DNA from: an uncultured bacterium
GTDB lineage: Bacteria; Bacillota; Clostridia; Oscillospirales; Oscillospiraceae
Length of the DNA: 36,928 bases
Assembly (NCBI GenBank): GCA_947643715.1
Contig: CANRXB010000026.1
Span: 1 to 36,928 of the forward strand
Direction: 5' to 3'
Each line of letters starts with the position of its first letter. Position 1 is the first letter of the stretch. The notes below the pieces were generated by a model that saw only the letters and a list, made by a program, of their open reading frames with translations, searched no databases and was not told the DNA's origin. The position numbers and the translations under genes are program-made. Positions 9,979-17,046 of this stretch are shown one piece after another.

Positions 9979-10188
9979 TCACGGTTCGTCGCTCCGGCCT
10001 GCCAGATAGTCCAGCGACACGCCGAAAAAGTCAGCGATCCTGGCCGCGTTTGAAATCGTTGGTTCGGTCCCTCCGTGTTCGTAGCGGCAATAGGTAGAGT
10101 ATCGGATATGGAGTATGTGTGCTGTATCTTCCTGAGTCAGCCCTCGCTTTTGCCTACATATGCGCAGCCGTGTGCTAAAGTTTTCCAA
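9979..10188 (-). CDS. XRE-family helix-turn-helix regulator
   Basis: 69 residues: one complete XRE/Cro-CI helix-turn-helix domain and almost nothing else. Key features are RLRICRQKRGLTQEDTAHILHIRYSTYCRYEHGGTEPT, with the turn between TQEDTAHIL and STYCRYE, and the C-terminal helix AARIADFFGVSLDYLAGRSDEP typical of the family. Translation starts at a TTG (10186-10188) behind AAGGAGG. It diverges from a 96-residue gene; the shared 114-bp region has a perfect sigma-A promoter for that gene with a palindrome in its spacer, a natural repressor site. Both genes lie between inverted copies of a hairpin repeat. Confidence 0.88.
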   Translation of the reverse strand: MENFSTRLRICRQKRGLTQEDTAHILHIRYSTYCRYEHGGTEPTISNAARIADFFGVSLDYLAGRSDEP

Positions 10189-10206
10189 GCACAGACCTCC
10201 TTATAA

Positions 10207-10235
10207 TTGACAACTTATATATGAAGTGTTATAAT
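10207..10235 (+). promoter_or_regulatory. Consensus sigma-A promoter with embedded palindrome
   Basis: TTGACA (10207-10212), exactly 17 bp, TATAAT (10230-10235): both hexamers match consensus perfectly. ACTT (10213-10216) and AAGT (10224-10227) form an imperfect palindrome across the spacer, where a small XRE protein could block polymerase. It drives the gene at 10303. Confidence 0.85.
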
Positions 10236-10302
10236 AGAAGTGCTGAATAGGATGGTGAGAGTCCACATCAAAAATTACTATTGAGAGCTGATTAAGGAAA
10301 GG

Positions 10303-10593
10303 GTGAATGACATGATACCAGAGTTGGAATCATTGTATGTCAAGTCGTATGAGAGATCTGACTTGTCATGGTGGCTGATGGACCGGGACATGATCCGGGA
10401 ATATGAGGAAAATGTCCGTCGTGTGGAGAACAGATATGAACGTCTATCGGAAGTACTGTCCGGCAAGGAGTTGGAAATGCTCCAGCGTTTGGCAGAAGTC
10501 AAAGACGACAGTACGGATGCAGAGCGGCGGATATTTTTTACGCAAGGGTTTTGTGCGGGGTTGCGGCTAGGGACGCTGTGTGCCCTTCGTTGA
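10303..10593 (+). CDS. 96-residue helical protein of unknown function
   Basis: Sequence starts MNDMIPELESLYVKSYERSDLSWW and ends FFTQGFCAGLRLGTLCALR. It is predicted to be nearly all helical and charged (REYEENVRRVENRYERLSEVLSGKELEMLQRLAEV), with no membrane segment. The layout, an N-terminal ELESLY segment, a central Glu/Leu-rich helix and a C-terminal F-x-x-G-F-x-x-G-x-R motif, reminds me of DUF6809-type proteins from clostridial mobile elements, but I cannot confirm that. A GTG start at 10303 follows AAGGAAAGG; an ATG at 10312 is the alternative. A consensus promoter lies 68 bp upstream, probably controlled by the divergent XRE protein. Confidence 0.7.
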   Translation: MNDMIPELESLYVKSYERSDLSWWLMDRDMIREYEENVRRVENRYERLSEVLSGKELEMLQRLAEVKDDSTDAERRIFFTQGFCAGLRLGTLCALR

Positions 10594-10764
10594 TCGTTGG
10601 GACGAGTAGGATGGATCGGTGGTCCAGCGGGAGGGATCATATACGGGGGACCACTCAGGCGCTGGGAGGGAGGGGCATCCTCATAGTACATAGACCGTCA
10701 GGCCCATGTGGGCCGGACAGCGAAGTGGGCGCCCATCCGTAAGCCACAGTAGCCGAAAGGGATC

Positions 10765-10911
10765 CTTGCCTCGTCCCGGGCGCAGGCCTCCGTAAAGCGG
10801 GATTCTCAAGGGGGAAAAAGTGCGAGCCTGCGAGCATTTTCCCCCTTGAGCGCTCTCTTTGGTCACTTTCTCTCGCGTGAGAGAAAGTGACGCCCCGCAG
10901 GGCGATGCCCT
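10765..10911 (+). repeat. Composite double-hairpin repeat, copy B
   Basis: Same architecture as copy A, in opposite orientation. A block CGCAGGCCTCCGTAAAGCGGG precedes 14-bp arms CTCAAGGGGGAAAA/TTTTCCCCCTTGAG (10805-10818 with 10837-10850), then a 10-bp link and a perfect 13-bp hairpin GTCACTTTCTCTC/GAGAGAAAGTGAC (10862-10874 with 10879-10891, loop GCGT), then CAGGGC/GCCCTG. Stems differ in sequence from copy A but keep pairing. The whole 10594-10930 interval contains this repeat and no gene I can support. Confidence 0.85.
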
Positions 10912-10930
10912 GATCCCGATGACTGCTTTG

Positions 10931-11311
10931 TCAGATCTCCGGATCGAAATCCTCTTCCGTGGCCTGGACACTCTCACTCTCTGCGGGGGCAGCGGTCTCA
11001 GTGGGGGTGGGCTCCACCACCGCGGCTTCGGGATCGTCGTCAGCGAACAGGACGGCTTCCTGAGGATCGTCGGTGAACATATCGCTCTCCTTCGTCTTAG
11101 CGGAGCCCATGATCAAATGATTGAGGACCCCGTCGCCGAGGTTGATGCCGACAGAGGTGCCTTGCTTGTTCTTGGCAGGGCCGATGTCTACCGAGATCAA
11201 AAGGGATCGGAACTTTTTCTTGCCGGTCTCTTTGTCCTGTGTGATGCGGCAGGGGACCACGGCGGCGGCAAGGGTGGCGATCCCAAGGACTTTCCAAAGC
11301 TTTTTCATCAT
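10931..11311 (-). CDS. Small hypothetical protein with N-terminal hydrophobic segment and acidic tail
   Basis: 126 residues. MMKKLWKVLGIATLAAAVVPCRI is a short basic plus hydrophobic start, either a signal/anchor segment or a single helix; the Cys at position 21 is not in a good lipobox. A middle part (KKKFRSLLISVDIGPAKNKQGTSVGINLGDGVLNHLI) looks like beta strands, and the last 45 residues are rich in Glu, Asp, Pro, Ala and Thr. I recognise the type as a recurrent hypothetical of Oscillospiraceae but know no function. AGGAG is 5 bp before the first ATG. It follows serS on the same strand after about 130 bp. Confidence 0.65.
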   Translation of the reverse strand: MMKKLWKVLGIATLAAAVVPCRITQDKETGKKKFRSLLISVDIGPAKNKQGTSVGINLGDGVLNHLIMGSAKTKESDMFTDDPQEAVLFADDDPEAAVVEPTPTETAAPAESESVQATEEDFDPEI

Positions 11312-11440
11312 GATTTCTCCTTAAAATTTAGAGTGTGGGGCCGATCGGTTCCCCTTGAACATCCTGCTGGAAGCCATATCGATCCAAGCAGGAGAGGGTA
11401 CGGAGGATGAGGTGAGGCTGCGGGTATTTCCTTCAAGGAT

Positions 11441-12742
11441 TCAGTGCTTCGGTGTGAGCACCTGGGTCCCGCCCATGTAGGGCTGGAGCACTGCGGGGAT
11501 CTTCACGGAGCCGTCGGGCTGGAGATTGTTCTCCAGCAGAGCGATGAGCATACGGGGAGGCGCGGCCACAGTGTTGTTCAGGGTATGCGGCAGATAGGTG
11601 CCGGTTTCCCCTTTCACTCGCATCTTCAGGCGGCGTGCCTGGGCGTCGCCCAGGTTGGAGCAAGAGCAGACTTCGAAATACTTCTTTTGCCGGGGAGACC
11701 AAGCCTCGATATCGCAGGACCTCACCTTCAGGTCGGCCAGATCGCCGGAACAGCATTCGAGCTGCCGCACAGGGATGTCCATGGAACGGAACAGCTCCAC
11801 AGAGTAGCGCCACATCTTCTCATACCAGGAGGCGGAGTCCTCCGGCTTGCAGACCACGATCATTTCCTGCTTTTCAAATTGATGGATGCGGTATACGCCC
11901 CGCTCTTCGATGCCGTGGGAACCCTTCTCCTTTCGGAAACAGGGGGAGTAGGAGGTCAGGGTCTGGGGCAGCTTCTCCTCGGGGATCATCTGGTCGATGA
12001 ATTTGCCGATCATGGAGTGTTCGCTGGTGCCGATGAGGTACAGATCCTCCCCTTCGATTTTATACATCATGGCGTCCATATCGGTCTGGGACATGACGCC
12101 TTCCACCACGTTGCCGTGGATCATGAAGGGGGGGATGCAGAAGGTGAAGCCCTTATCGATCATGAAATCCCGCGCATAAGCCAACACCGCCTCGTGGAGC
12201 CGGGCGATGTCGCCCATGAGGTAATAGAATCCCGCGCCGGACACGCGGCCTGCTGCATCCATGTCCACGCCGTCGAACCGCTCCATGATGTCGGTGTGGT
12301 AGGGGATCTCGAAATCGGGGACGATGGCCTCACCGAACCGCTCTACCTCCACGTTGGCGGAGTCGTCCGGGCCGATGGGGACGGCCGGGTCGATGATGTT
12401 GGGGATGGTGAGCATGATCTTGCGGATCTCTGCGGCCAATTCGGTCTCGAGCTTTTCCAGCTCTGCCAGGCGGTCAGCGTTGGCTTTCACTTTGGCTTTG
12501 GCCTCTTCGGCTTCCGCCAGTTTGGATGGATCCTTTTTGGCCTGGCCCATGAGGATACCGATCTGTTTGGACAGGTCGTTCCGGGCGCAGCGCAGGCTGT
12601 TGGCTTCGGTCATGGCCTCCCGATTGCGGCGGTCCAATTCGATGACCTCATCCACCAGGGGGAGCTTCTCCTCCTGGAATTTCTTTTTGATGTTTTCCTT
12701 AACGAGCTCCGGCTGTTCCCGGAGAAATTTGATGTCCAACAT
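11441..12742 (-). CDS. serS: Seryl-tRNA synthetase, divergent motif variant
   Basis: 433 residues. The N-terminal coiled-coil tRNA arm (about 25-110, ending IMLTIPNIIDPAVPIG) and class II core identify SerRS. Motif 2 reads FRKEKGSHGIEERGVYRIHQFEK (269-291), the serine-binding loop GTSEHS (238-243), and motif 3 NNTVAAPPRMLIALLEN near the C-terminus. The common bacterial enzyme has PTAEV, FR-EAGSAGRDTRG and NGSGLAVGRT at these places, so this enzyme belongs to a different subgroup whose motif 3 looks closer to archaeal/eukaryotic forms. The ATG follows AAAAGGATGAGA. It lies downstream of parA-parB, a linkage seen in other Clostridia. No T-box was found before it. Confidence 0.95.
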   Translation of the reverse strand: MLDIKFLREQPELVKENIKKKFQEEKLPLVDEVIELDRRNREAMTEANSLRCARNDLSKQIGILMGQAKKDPSKLAEAEEAKAKVKANADRLAELEKLETELAAEIRKIMLTIPNIIDPAVPIGPDDSANVEVERFGEAIVPDFEIPYHTDIMERFDGVDMDAAGRVSGAGFYYLMGDIARLHEAVLAYARDFMIDKGFTFCIPPFMIHGNVVEGVMSQTDMDAMMYKIEGEDLYLIGTSEHSMIGKFIDQMIPEEKLPQTLTSYSPCFRKEKGSHGIEERGVYRIHQFEKQEMIVVCKPEDSASWYEKMWRYSVELFRSMDIPVRQLECCSGDLADLKVRSCDIEAWSPRQKKYFEVCSCSNLGDAQARRLKMRVKGETGTYLPHTLNNTVAAPPRMLIALLENNLQPDGSVKIPAVLQPYMGGTQVLTPKH

Positions 12743-13011
12743 GAATATCTCATCCTTTTTGTTTTGGAATGGTCACTCTTCCGGCCGAGAGCTCTGGTCT
12801 TATGGCGCTTGCTTTCGAGGGTGGCATAGACCGAATCGCCGGTATGAGCTGAGATGCGGCGCCCTTTTCTACAAGCCGTAGAGAGGACGGGGAGGGGGGC
12901 TATTCTCCCGGTCTGTTCGTAAAAGGGGGAGGGAGGTCTTTTGGAGCGGTCTACGATCTCATCGAGGATATCTTGGGCCGATCGGTTGCCGTCCATTCAT
13001 TGCTCCTCGAA
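12743..13011 (-). other. parB-operon to serS spacer with a doubtful small reading frame
   Basis: The only candidate gene starts at the ATG ending at 12996, behind GAGGAG, and begins MDGNRSAQDILDEIVDRSKRPPSPFYEQ, which looks protein-like for about 30 residues. It then turns basic and low-complexity and runs 130 bp into serS in another frame. It may be a decayed or frameshifted gene, or chance. No T-box, riboswitch or terminator was recognised here. Confidence 0.35.
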
Positions 13012-13027
13012 TGTTTCACGTGAAACG
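13012..13027. promoter_or_regulatory. parS: parS site 1
   Basis: TGTTTCACGTGAAACG, 15 of 16 matches to the parS consensus bound by ParB/Spo0J. It lies just after the stop of the membrane coiled-coil gene. Confidence 0.92.
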
Positions 13028-13032
13028 ATTGG

Positions 13033-14037
13033 TCATGACGGACCGGCGTCACTGCTCTTGGATATCACACCGTCTGGTCCCTGTGTCAGTTCACCGCTGG
13101 CGATGAGCTCCGCTTTGATCTGTTCCAAGAGCACCAGTGTGCTGTCCTGGAACGCCTCGCCGGTCAGCCGTTCCACGTTCCCGCTTTCTGGAGCGCAGAA
13201 CTCGACCATCGATCGGGCGGCGATATCCGACTGGTGGGGATAGTGGAAGAGGATCTTCCACAGGCTGCGGGCGGTGTCTATGGTCCTGGACGTGTCCTCG
13301 TCCAACTCTGCCGCCAAGGCTTGGGCCACGGCGGCGTCCTCGGAGGAGACGCTTCCATCCGCTTCTATGGTTCGGACGACGAGTACATAGCCGTTTTCCT
13401 CCAGCCGGTCCCGCAGCTCCTTATATCGGCTCGTCTGTCCAGGCAGGAGATAGTTGCCCTCTTTTTGGAAGTCCGGTTCAAGATTGTTATAGAGGCGATC
13501 GCAGTCCTCCACGATACAGGCGGCCATGAGGAAGTCTTGTTCGTTACAGAAGCGTTCCAAATACCACAAGGTATTGACGATCTCGAGCTGACGGGTCCTC
13601 GCGTCCATCTGGCTTTGATATTCGTCGATCCTCTGCTGTAGGGCCTGGTTCTGCTCCTCGGCTGTGGAAGTGGATCCTTCCAGCTTGGCTTTGTCGTTCT
13701 GGAGGTCCACGATCTCCTCCTCCAAGAGCCGGATGCTTTCCAGCAGCTCCTCCCGAGAGGCGGTGGTGGTGCGCAGGTCGCTGAGGACGCTGGCGTTGTT
13801 GCGCTGCTGCACGAGATAGGCCAGCAGCAGCATGAGGAAGGCTGCGCCGAAGAGGACCGCCAGATAGACATATACGGAGGAGCGTTTGTTCCTCTGCTCC
13901 TGGAGGGAGACTGCGCTCTCCTTGTGTGAGGGAGAGGCTTCGTCAGGTGTGCTCCCTTGGGACTCTGACGATCGCTGGGAGGGGGAGGATGTGGTATCCT
14001 TGGGGCTGTCGTTCAGGATATCTTCCGCGTCGCTCAC
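13033..14037 (-). CDS. Single-pass membrane protein with cytoplasmic tail and coiled coil
   Basis: 334 residues, family not recognised. A Ser/Asp-rich tail of about 50 residues precedes one transmembrane helix VYVYLAVLFGAAFLMLLLAYLV (about 55-76). A coiled coil follows (about 85-150: EELLESIRLLEEEIVDLQNDKAKLEG...), then a folded domain to the C-terminus. The GTG start overlaps the parB stop by 4 bp (GTGA), so it is translated with parB. Topology, a bitopic protein with a long extracellular coiled coil, resembles divisome or wall-associated proteins, but that is only shape. Its tie to parA-parB hints at a role in linking segregation to the envelope, which is inference. Confidence 0.8.
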   Translation of the reverse strand: MSDAEDILNDSPKDTTSSPSQRSSESQGSTPDEASPSHKESAVSLQEQRNKRSSVYVYLAVLFGAAFLMLLLAYLVQQRNNASVLSDLRTTTASREELLESIRLLEEEIVDLQNDKAKLEGSTSTAEEQNQALQQRIDEYQSQMDARTRQLEIVNTLWYLERFCNEQDFLMAACIVEDCDRLYNNLEPDFQKEGNYLLPGQTSRYKELRDRLEENGYVLVVRTIEADGSVSSEDAAVAQALAAELDEDTSRTIDTARSLWKILFHYPHQSDIAARSMVEFCAPESGNVERLTGEAFQDSTLVLLEQIKAELIASGELTQGPDGVISKSSDAGPS

Positions 14038-14933
14038 AGCTCATCGCCCCCTTCCGAGGGCGCGTCCGCCGGTGTGAGCCGGCCCAATTGCTCCAACAGA
14101 TCGTTGAGGTCGTCTACATCGTAATATTCCAGCTCCAGCTTGCCCTTTTTCCGGCCACTGGAAATGGTGACCTTCCGCCCAAGGCGCAGGGAGAGGTCCT
14201 TTTGAGCAGCCTCGATATAGATGTGATTCTCATCCACCGGCTTCGGCTTCTTCTCCTCTGGGGGCGCCAAGGTGAAATGCTTGGCGGCGGCTTCGGCCTG
14301 CCGCACGTTCAAGCCATCCGCCACGATCTTTTGGGCGAAAGCGATCTGTGCCTGTTCTCCCTCTACCATGAGAACGGTCCGCCCGTGTCCGGCGGTGAGC
14401 GTACCGTCCACCAGCATTTCCCGAACGGCAGGGGGGAGGGCGGTGAGGCGCAGCGCATTGGCGATCGCGGGGCGTGATTTGCCCATCCGTTTGGCCAATT
14501 CCTCTTGGGTGAGGCCAAAATCGGTGAGCAGGGCCAGGTAGCCCTCCGCTTCTTCCACAGGGTTCAGGTCTTCCCGCTGGAGGTTCTCGATGAGTCCCAG
14601 CTCCAAGACCTTCCGATCGTCCGCTTCGATGATGATCGCGGGGACCTCTTTCCGGCCCGCCAGTTTGGCGGCCCGCCACCGCCGCTCCCCGGCGATGATC
14701 TGATAGTAACCGGTGCCCAGCCGCCGGACCGTGAGGGGCTGGATCACGCCGTGTTCCTCGATGGAGGCGGCCAGATCGGCCAGCGATCCGTCATCGAATC
14801 GTTTCCTGGGCTGGTTCAGGCCGGGTTCCACCTGAGATATGGGCAAGAGGATGGAGCCTGATTCCTGGTTCTGGAGCGTGGCGTCCCCCATGAGGGCGTC
14901 CAGCCCCTTGCCCAGACCTTTGGCTTTTGCCAT
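14034..14933 (-). CDS. parB: Chromosome partitioning protein ParB (Spo0J)
   Basis: 299 residues from the ATG at 14931-14933 (MAKAKGLGKGLDALMGD, the typical ParB start, with the ParA-stimulating basic segment). An ATG three codons upstream sits too close to AAAGGA. Visible domains: the N-terminal CTPase/ParB-N fold with GERRWRAAKLAG and ENLQREDLNPVEEAEGY, the helix-turn-helix LTQEELAKRMGKSRPAIANALRL that reads parS, and a C-terminal dimerisation region. ParB loads on parS as a CTP-dependent sliding clamp and recruits SMC. Three parS sites lie within 3.1 kb. It is 34 bp after parA. Confidence 0.97.
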   Translation of the reverse strand: MAKAKGLGKGLDALMGDATLQNQESGSILLPISQVEPGLNQPRKRFDDGSLADLAASIEEHGVIQPLTVRRLGTGYYQIIAGERRWRAAKLAGRKEVPAIIIEADDRKVLELGLIENLQREDLNPVEEAEGYLALLTDFGLTQEELAKRMGKSRPAIANALRLTALPPAVREMLVDGTLTAGHGRTVLMVEGEQAQIAFAQKIVADGLNVRQAEAAAKHFTLAPPEEKKPKPVDENHIYIEAAQKDLSLRLGRKVTISSGRKKGKLELEYYDVDDLNDLLEQLGRLTPADAPSEGGDEL

Positions 14934-14967
14934 TGGGTTCATTCCTTTCTAAGCTCCTTCTTGAGCT

Positions 14968-15735
14968 TCATTTCGCAGCGATGGGGCTGCGGCGGAGAAA
15001 TTCCTTTGCCAACCCTTCGTAAGCTTCCGCCCCTCGGGACAAAGGATCGTAAACAGATACGGGCACGCCATGGCTGGGGGCCTCGGACAGCCGCACGTTG
15101 CGAGGGATCACCGAGGCATATACCTTGCCTGGGAAATGGCGTTTGACCTCTTCCGCCACCTGGAGGGACAGGTTGGTGCGGCCGTCATACATGGTGAGGA
15201 CCACGCCCTCCAGCTCCAACGTGGGGTTGAGCCGCTGCTTGGCCAGCCGGACGGTGTACATAAGATCGGAAAGACCTTCCAGCGCGTAGTACTCGCATTG
15301 CACGGGGACCAACAGCGTATCGGCAGCACACAGTGCGTCCAGGGTGAGCAGTTCCAGGGAGGGAGGACAATCGATGAAGATGAAATCATAGCCGCTCTTG
15401 ACCTCTTCCAAGGCGTCTCGGAGGCGAAACTCTCTCCGGTCCAGGCCGATGAGTTCTACGGTAGCGCCGGACAGGGCCTTGTTAGACGGTATCACGTCCG
15501 CCCAGCGGGTGGGGACGATGGCCTTGTCGATCGGCGCGCCGCCCAAGATGACGTCATAGACGCTGGGGGAGCGGGTCTTGTCCAGGCCAAAGCCGGAGGT
15601 GGCGTTGCCCTGAGGGTCGAAATCACATACCAGGACCCGTGCCCCTTGGGCGGTGAGGGCGGCAGCAAGGTTGACGCAGGATGTCGTTTTGCCCACGCCG
15701 CCTTTTTGATTCACGATGGCGATGCTCTTGCCCAT
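14968..15735 (-). CDS. parA: Chromosome partitioning ATPase ParA (Soj)
   Basis: 255 residues from the ATG at 15733-15735 behind AAAGGGGAG; in-frame codons further upstream have no ribosome site. It shows the ParA deviant Walker A NQKGGVGKTT (Lys11, Lys16), the switch DFDPQGNATSGFG, and Walker B FIFIDCPPSLELLTLDAL. ParA dimerises with ATP, binds DNA non-specifically, and is stimulated by ParB; in endospore formers Soj also acts on DnaA. It is the first gene of parA-parB-(membrane protein), with a clear promoter at 15801-15829 and a hairpin upstream that insulates it from noc. Confidence 0.97.
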   Translation of the reverse strand: MGKSIAIVNQKGGVGKTTSCVNLAAALTAQGARVLVCDFDPQGNATSGFGLDKTRSPSVYDVILGGAPIDKAIVPTRWADVIPSNKALSGATVELIGLDRREFRLRDALEEVKSGYDFIFIDCPPSLELLTLDALCAADTLLVPVQCEYYALEGLSDLMYTVRLAKQRLNPTLELEGVVLTMYDGRTNLSLQVAEEVKRHFPGKVYASVIPRNVRLSEAPSHGVPVSVYDPLSRGAEAYEGLAKEFLRRSPIAAK

Positions 15736-15800
15736 GGGATGCTCCCCTTTCTCCTTGTGCGAAGTGAGTGTTTTCACAACACTTTGCGGCAGTGGAATCA

Positions 15801-15829
15801 ATTATATCCTGTTTGGGGAGCGATTTCAA
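15801..15829 (-). promoter_or_regulatory. Promoter of the parAB operon
   Basis: Minus strand TTGAAA (15824-15829), 17 bp, TATAAT (15801-15806); the parA start is about 65 bp downstream. Confidence 0.82.
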
Positions 15830-15864
15830 CCGTTTTACAAAAATAACATCCCGATGAAAGAGAC

Positions 15865-15894
15865 AAAAAAGGCAGGTCCTCCTGCCTGCCTTTT
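15865..15894. terminator. Terminator-like hairpin upstream of the parA promoter
   Basis: GGCAGG (15871-15876) pairs with CCTGCC (15881-15886 or 15885-15890), flanked by A6 on the left and T4 on the right, so it can act in both directions. It probably shields parAB from upstream transcription. Confidence 0.6.
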
Positions 15895-15904
15895 GACAAG
15901 TGGG

Positions 15905-15920
15905 TGTTTCACGTGAAACA
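15905..15920. promoter_or_regulatory. parS: parS site 2 (perfect)
   Basis: TGTTTCACGTGAAACA matches the parS consensus at all 16 positions; located in the noc-parA gap. Confidence 0.96.
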
Positions 15921-16043
15921 TGTCGGACGGTATAAGAGCTGGGCCGGACGACAGATCCTTGTGTCGGCATCAGGATATCTGTGCACAGAGGCGTCCAACG
16001 TTCGTGGATCGTCATGGGCGATCGACTTTGGAAGAGAATGACA

Positions 16044-16077
16044 AAAAGGGAGCTGCCCCCCGAATGGAGGCAGCTCC
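16044..16077 (-). terminator. noc terminator
   Basis: On the minus strand GGAGCTGCC pairs with GGCAGCTCC (16069-16077 with 16049-16057), followed by T5. It is about 85 bp after the noc stop and just downstream of parS site 3. Confidence 0.85.
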
Positions 16078-16110
16078 TTCTCTTGCAGGATGGCAGGGAG
16101 GTATGCAAAA

Positions 16111-16126
16111 TGTTTCACGTGAAACG
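16111..16126. promoter_or_regulatory. parS: parS site 3
   Basis: TGTTTCACGTGAAACG, 15 of 16 to consensus, same variant as site 1; it lies between the noc stop and its terminator. Confidence 0.92.
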
Positions 16127-16159
16127 ATCCGTACAGATAAAAGCTATGTAGGGAATGGC

Positions 16160-16951
16160 TCACTTCGGGATATGGATGGTGAGAGTGATCTCGCTGTCCG
16201 TTTCCTCGCGGCCGCAGTGGGCGTTCACACCAGCGGACTGCATCACCGCAAGACTGCGCTTCACCGTGTTGAGGAAGAGCCGCACATCACGGATGCGGTA
16301 TACCGGCGCGGCCCGGCGTGAGGGCGGGTCCCGGCGGCAGAGACGCTCGATGTAGCTCTCGGTCTGGGCCACGTTGAGCTGCTGCTTGCGGATGTGCGCC
16401 AAGGCTGTGCGCTGTAGCTCCGGGGTGCCCAGGCGGAGCAGGGCACGGGCATGACGCTCGGTGAGATGGCTGGCGCGCAGCTCGGCGATCACGTCCTCAG
16501 GCAACCTCAACAGCCGGAGCTTGTTGGCCACAGCGGATTGGCTCTTGCCCACCTTTCGAGCTGCCTCCTCCTGAGAGAGATGATGCCTATCGATGAGCTG
16601 GCGCAGGGCGGCCGCCTCTTCCCACAGGTCCAGATCCTTCCGCTGGAGGTTCTCCACCAGGGCCAGGAGGGCGGAGGTGTCGTCGTCTGCCTCGATGGGG
16701 AGGCAGGGGACGCTGGTCAGGCCCGCCAATACCGCAGCACGGAGCCGGCGCTCCCCGGCGATCAGTTCCCAGCCGTTCCGGATGCGCCGCACGGAGAGCG
16801 GCTGGAGGATGCCCACTTGAGAGATGGACATGGCCAGCTCGGCCAGATCCCCTGGGGTGAAATCCCGGCGGGGCTGATGGGGGTTGGCCCGGATGTCACT
16901 GATGGGCAGTTCCAATATCTGCCGTTTGTTCGTTTTCTGAAAGAGACCCAT
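16160..16951 (-). CDS. noc: Noc-type ParB paralogue (nucleoid occlusion protein)
   Basis: 263 residues. It has the ParB-family N-terminal fold with GERRLRAAVLAG and ENLQRKDLDLWEEAAALRQL, then the helix-turn-helix LSQEEAARKVGKSQSAVANKLRLLRLP. It is shorter than ParB, begins MGLFQKTNKRQILELPISDI (Noc proteins carry a short amphipathic membrane-binding start), and lies directly upstream of parA-parB, the standard place for Noc. In Bacillus, Noc binds its own palindromes and blocks division over the nucleoid; I saw no copy of the Bacillus Noc site here. It could instead be a second Spo0J-like parS binder. Confidence 0.88.
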   Translation of the reverse strand: MGLFQKTNKRQILELPISDIRANPHQPRRDFTPGDLAELAMSISQVGILQPLSVRRIRNGWELIAGERRLRAAVLAGLTSVPCLPIEADDDTSALLALVENLQRKDLDLWEEAAALRQLIDRHHLSQEEAARKVGKSQSAVANKLRLLRLPEDVIAELRASHLTERHARALLRLGTPELQRTALAHIRKQQLNVAQTESYIERLCRRDPPSRRAAPVYRIRDVRLFLNTVKRSLAVMQSAGVNAHCGREETDSEITLTIHIPK

Positions 16952-17046
16952 AAAGAACGCCTCCCGCTGTGATCATGACGAAAGCATACCACAGCCGGGA
17001 GGCGAATTCCATCGAAGAGGGAAGGACAAGCCCTGTTTTACGGGGT

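Noticed and set aside
12610-12996. 128-codon minus-strand frame before and into serS
   Set aside because: Only the first 30 residues look protein-like; it overlaps serS by about 130 bp, so it is noted as a doubtful frame instead of a gene.
13012-16126. Noc-binding palindromes as an alternative reading of the TTTCACGTGAAA sites
   Set aside because: They match parS (CACGTG centre), not the Bacillus Noc site with its CCCGGG centre.
15909-16321. Small frames across the noc-parA gap on both strands
   Set aside because: They run through parS sites and the noc terminator hairpin and have no ribosome site.
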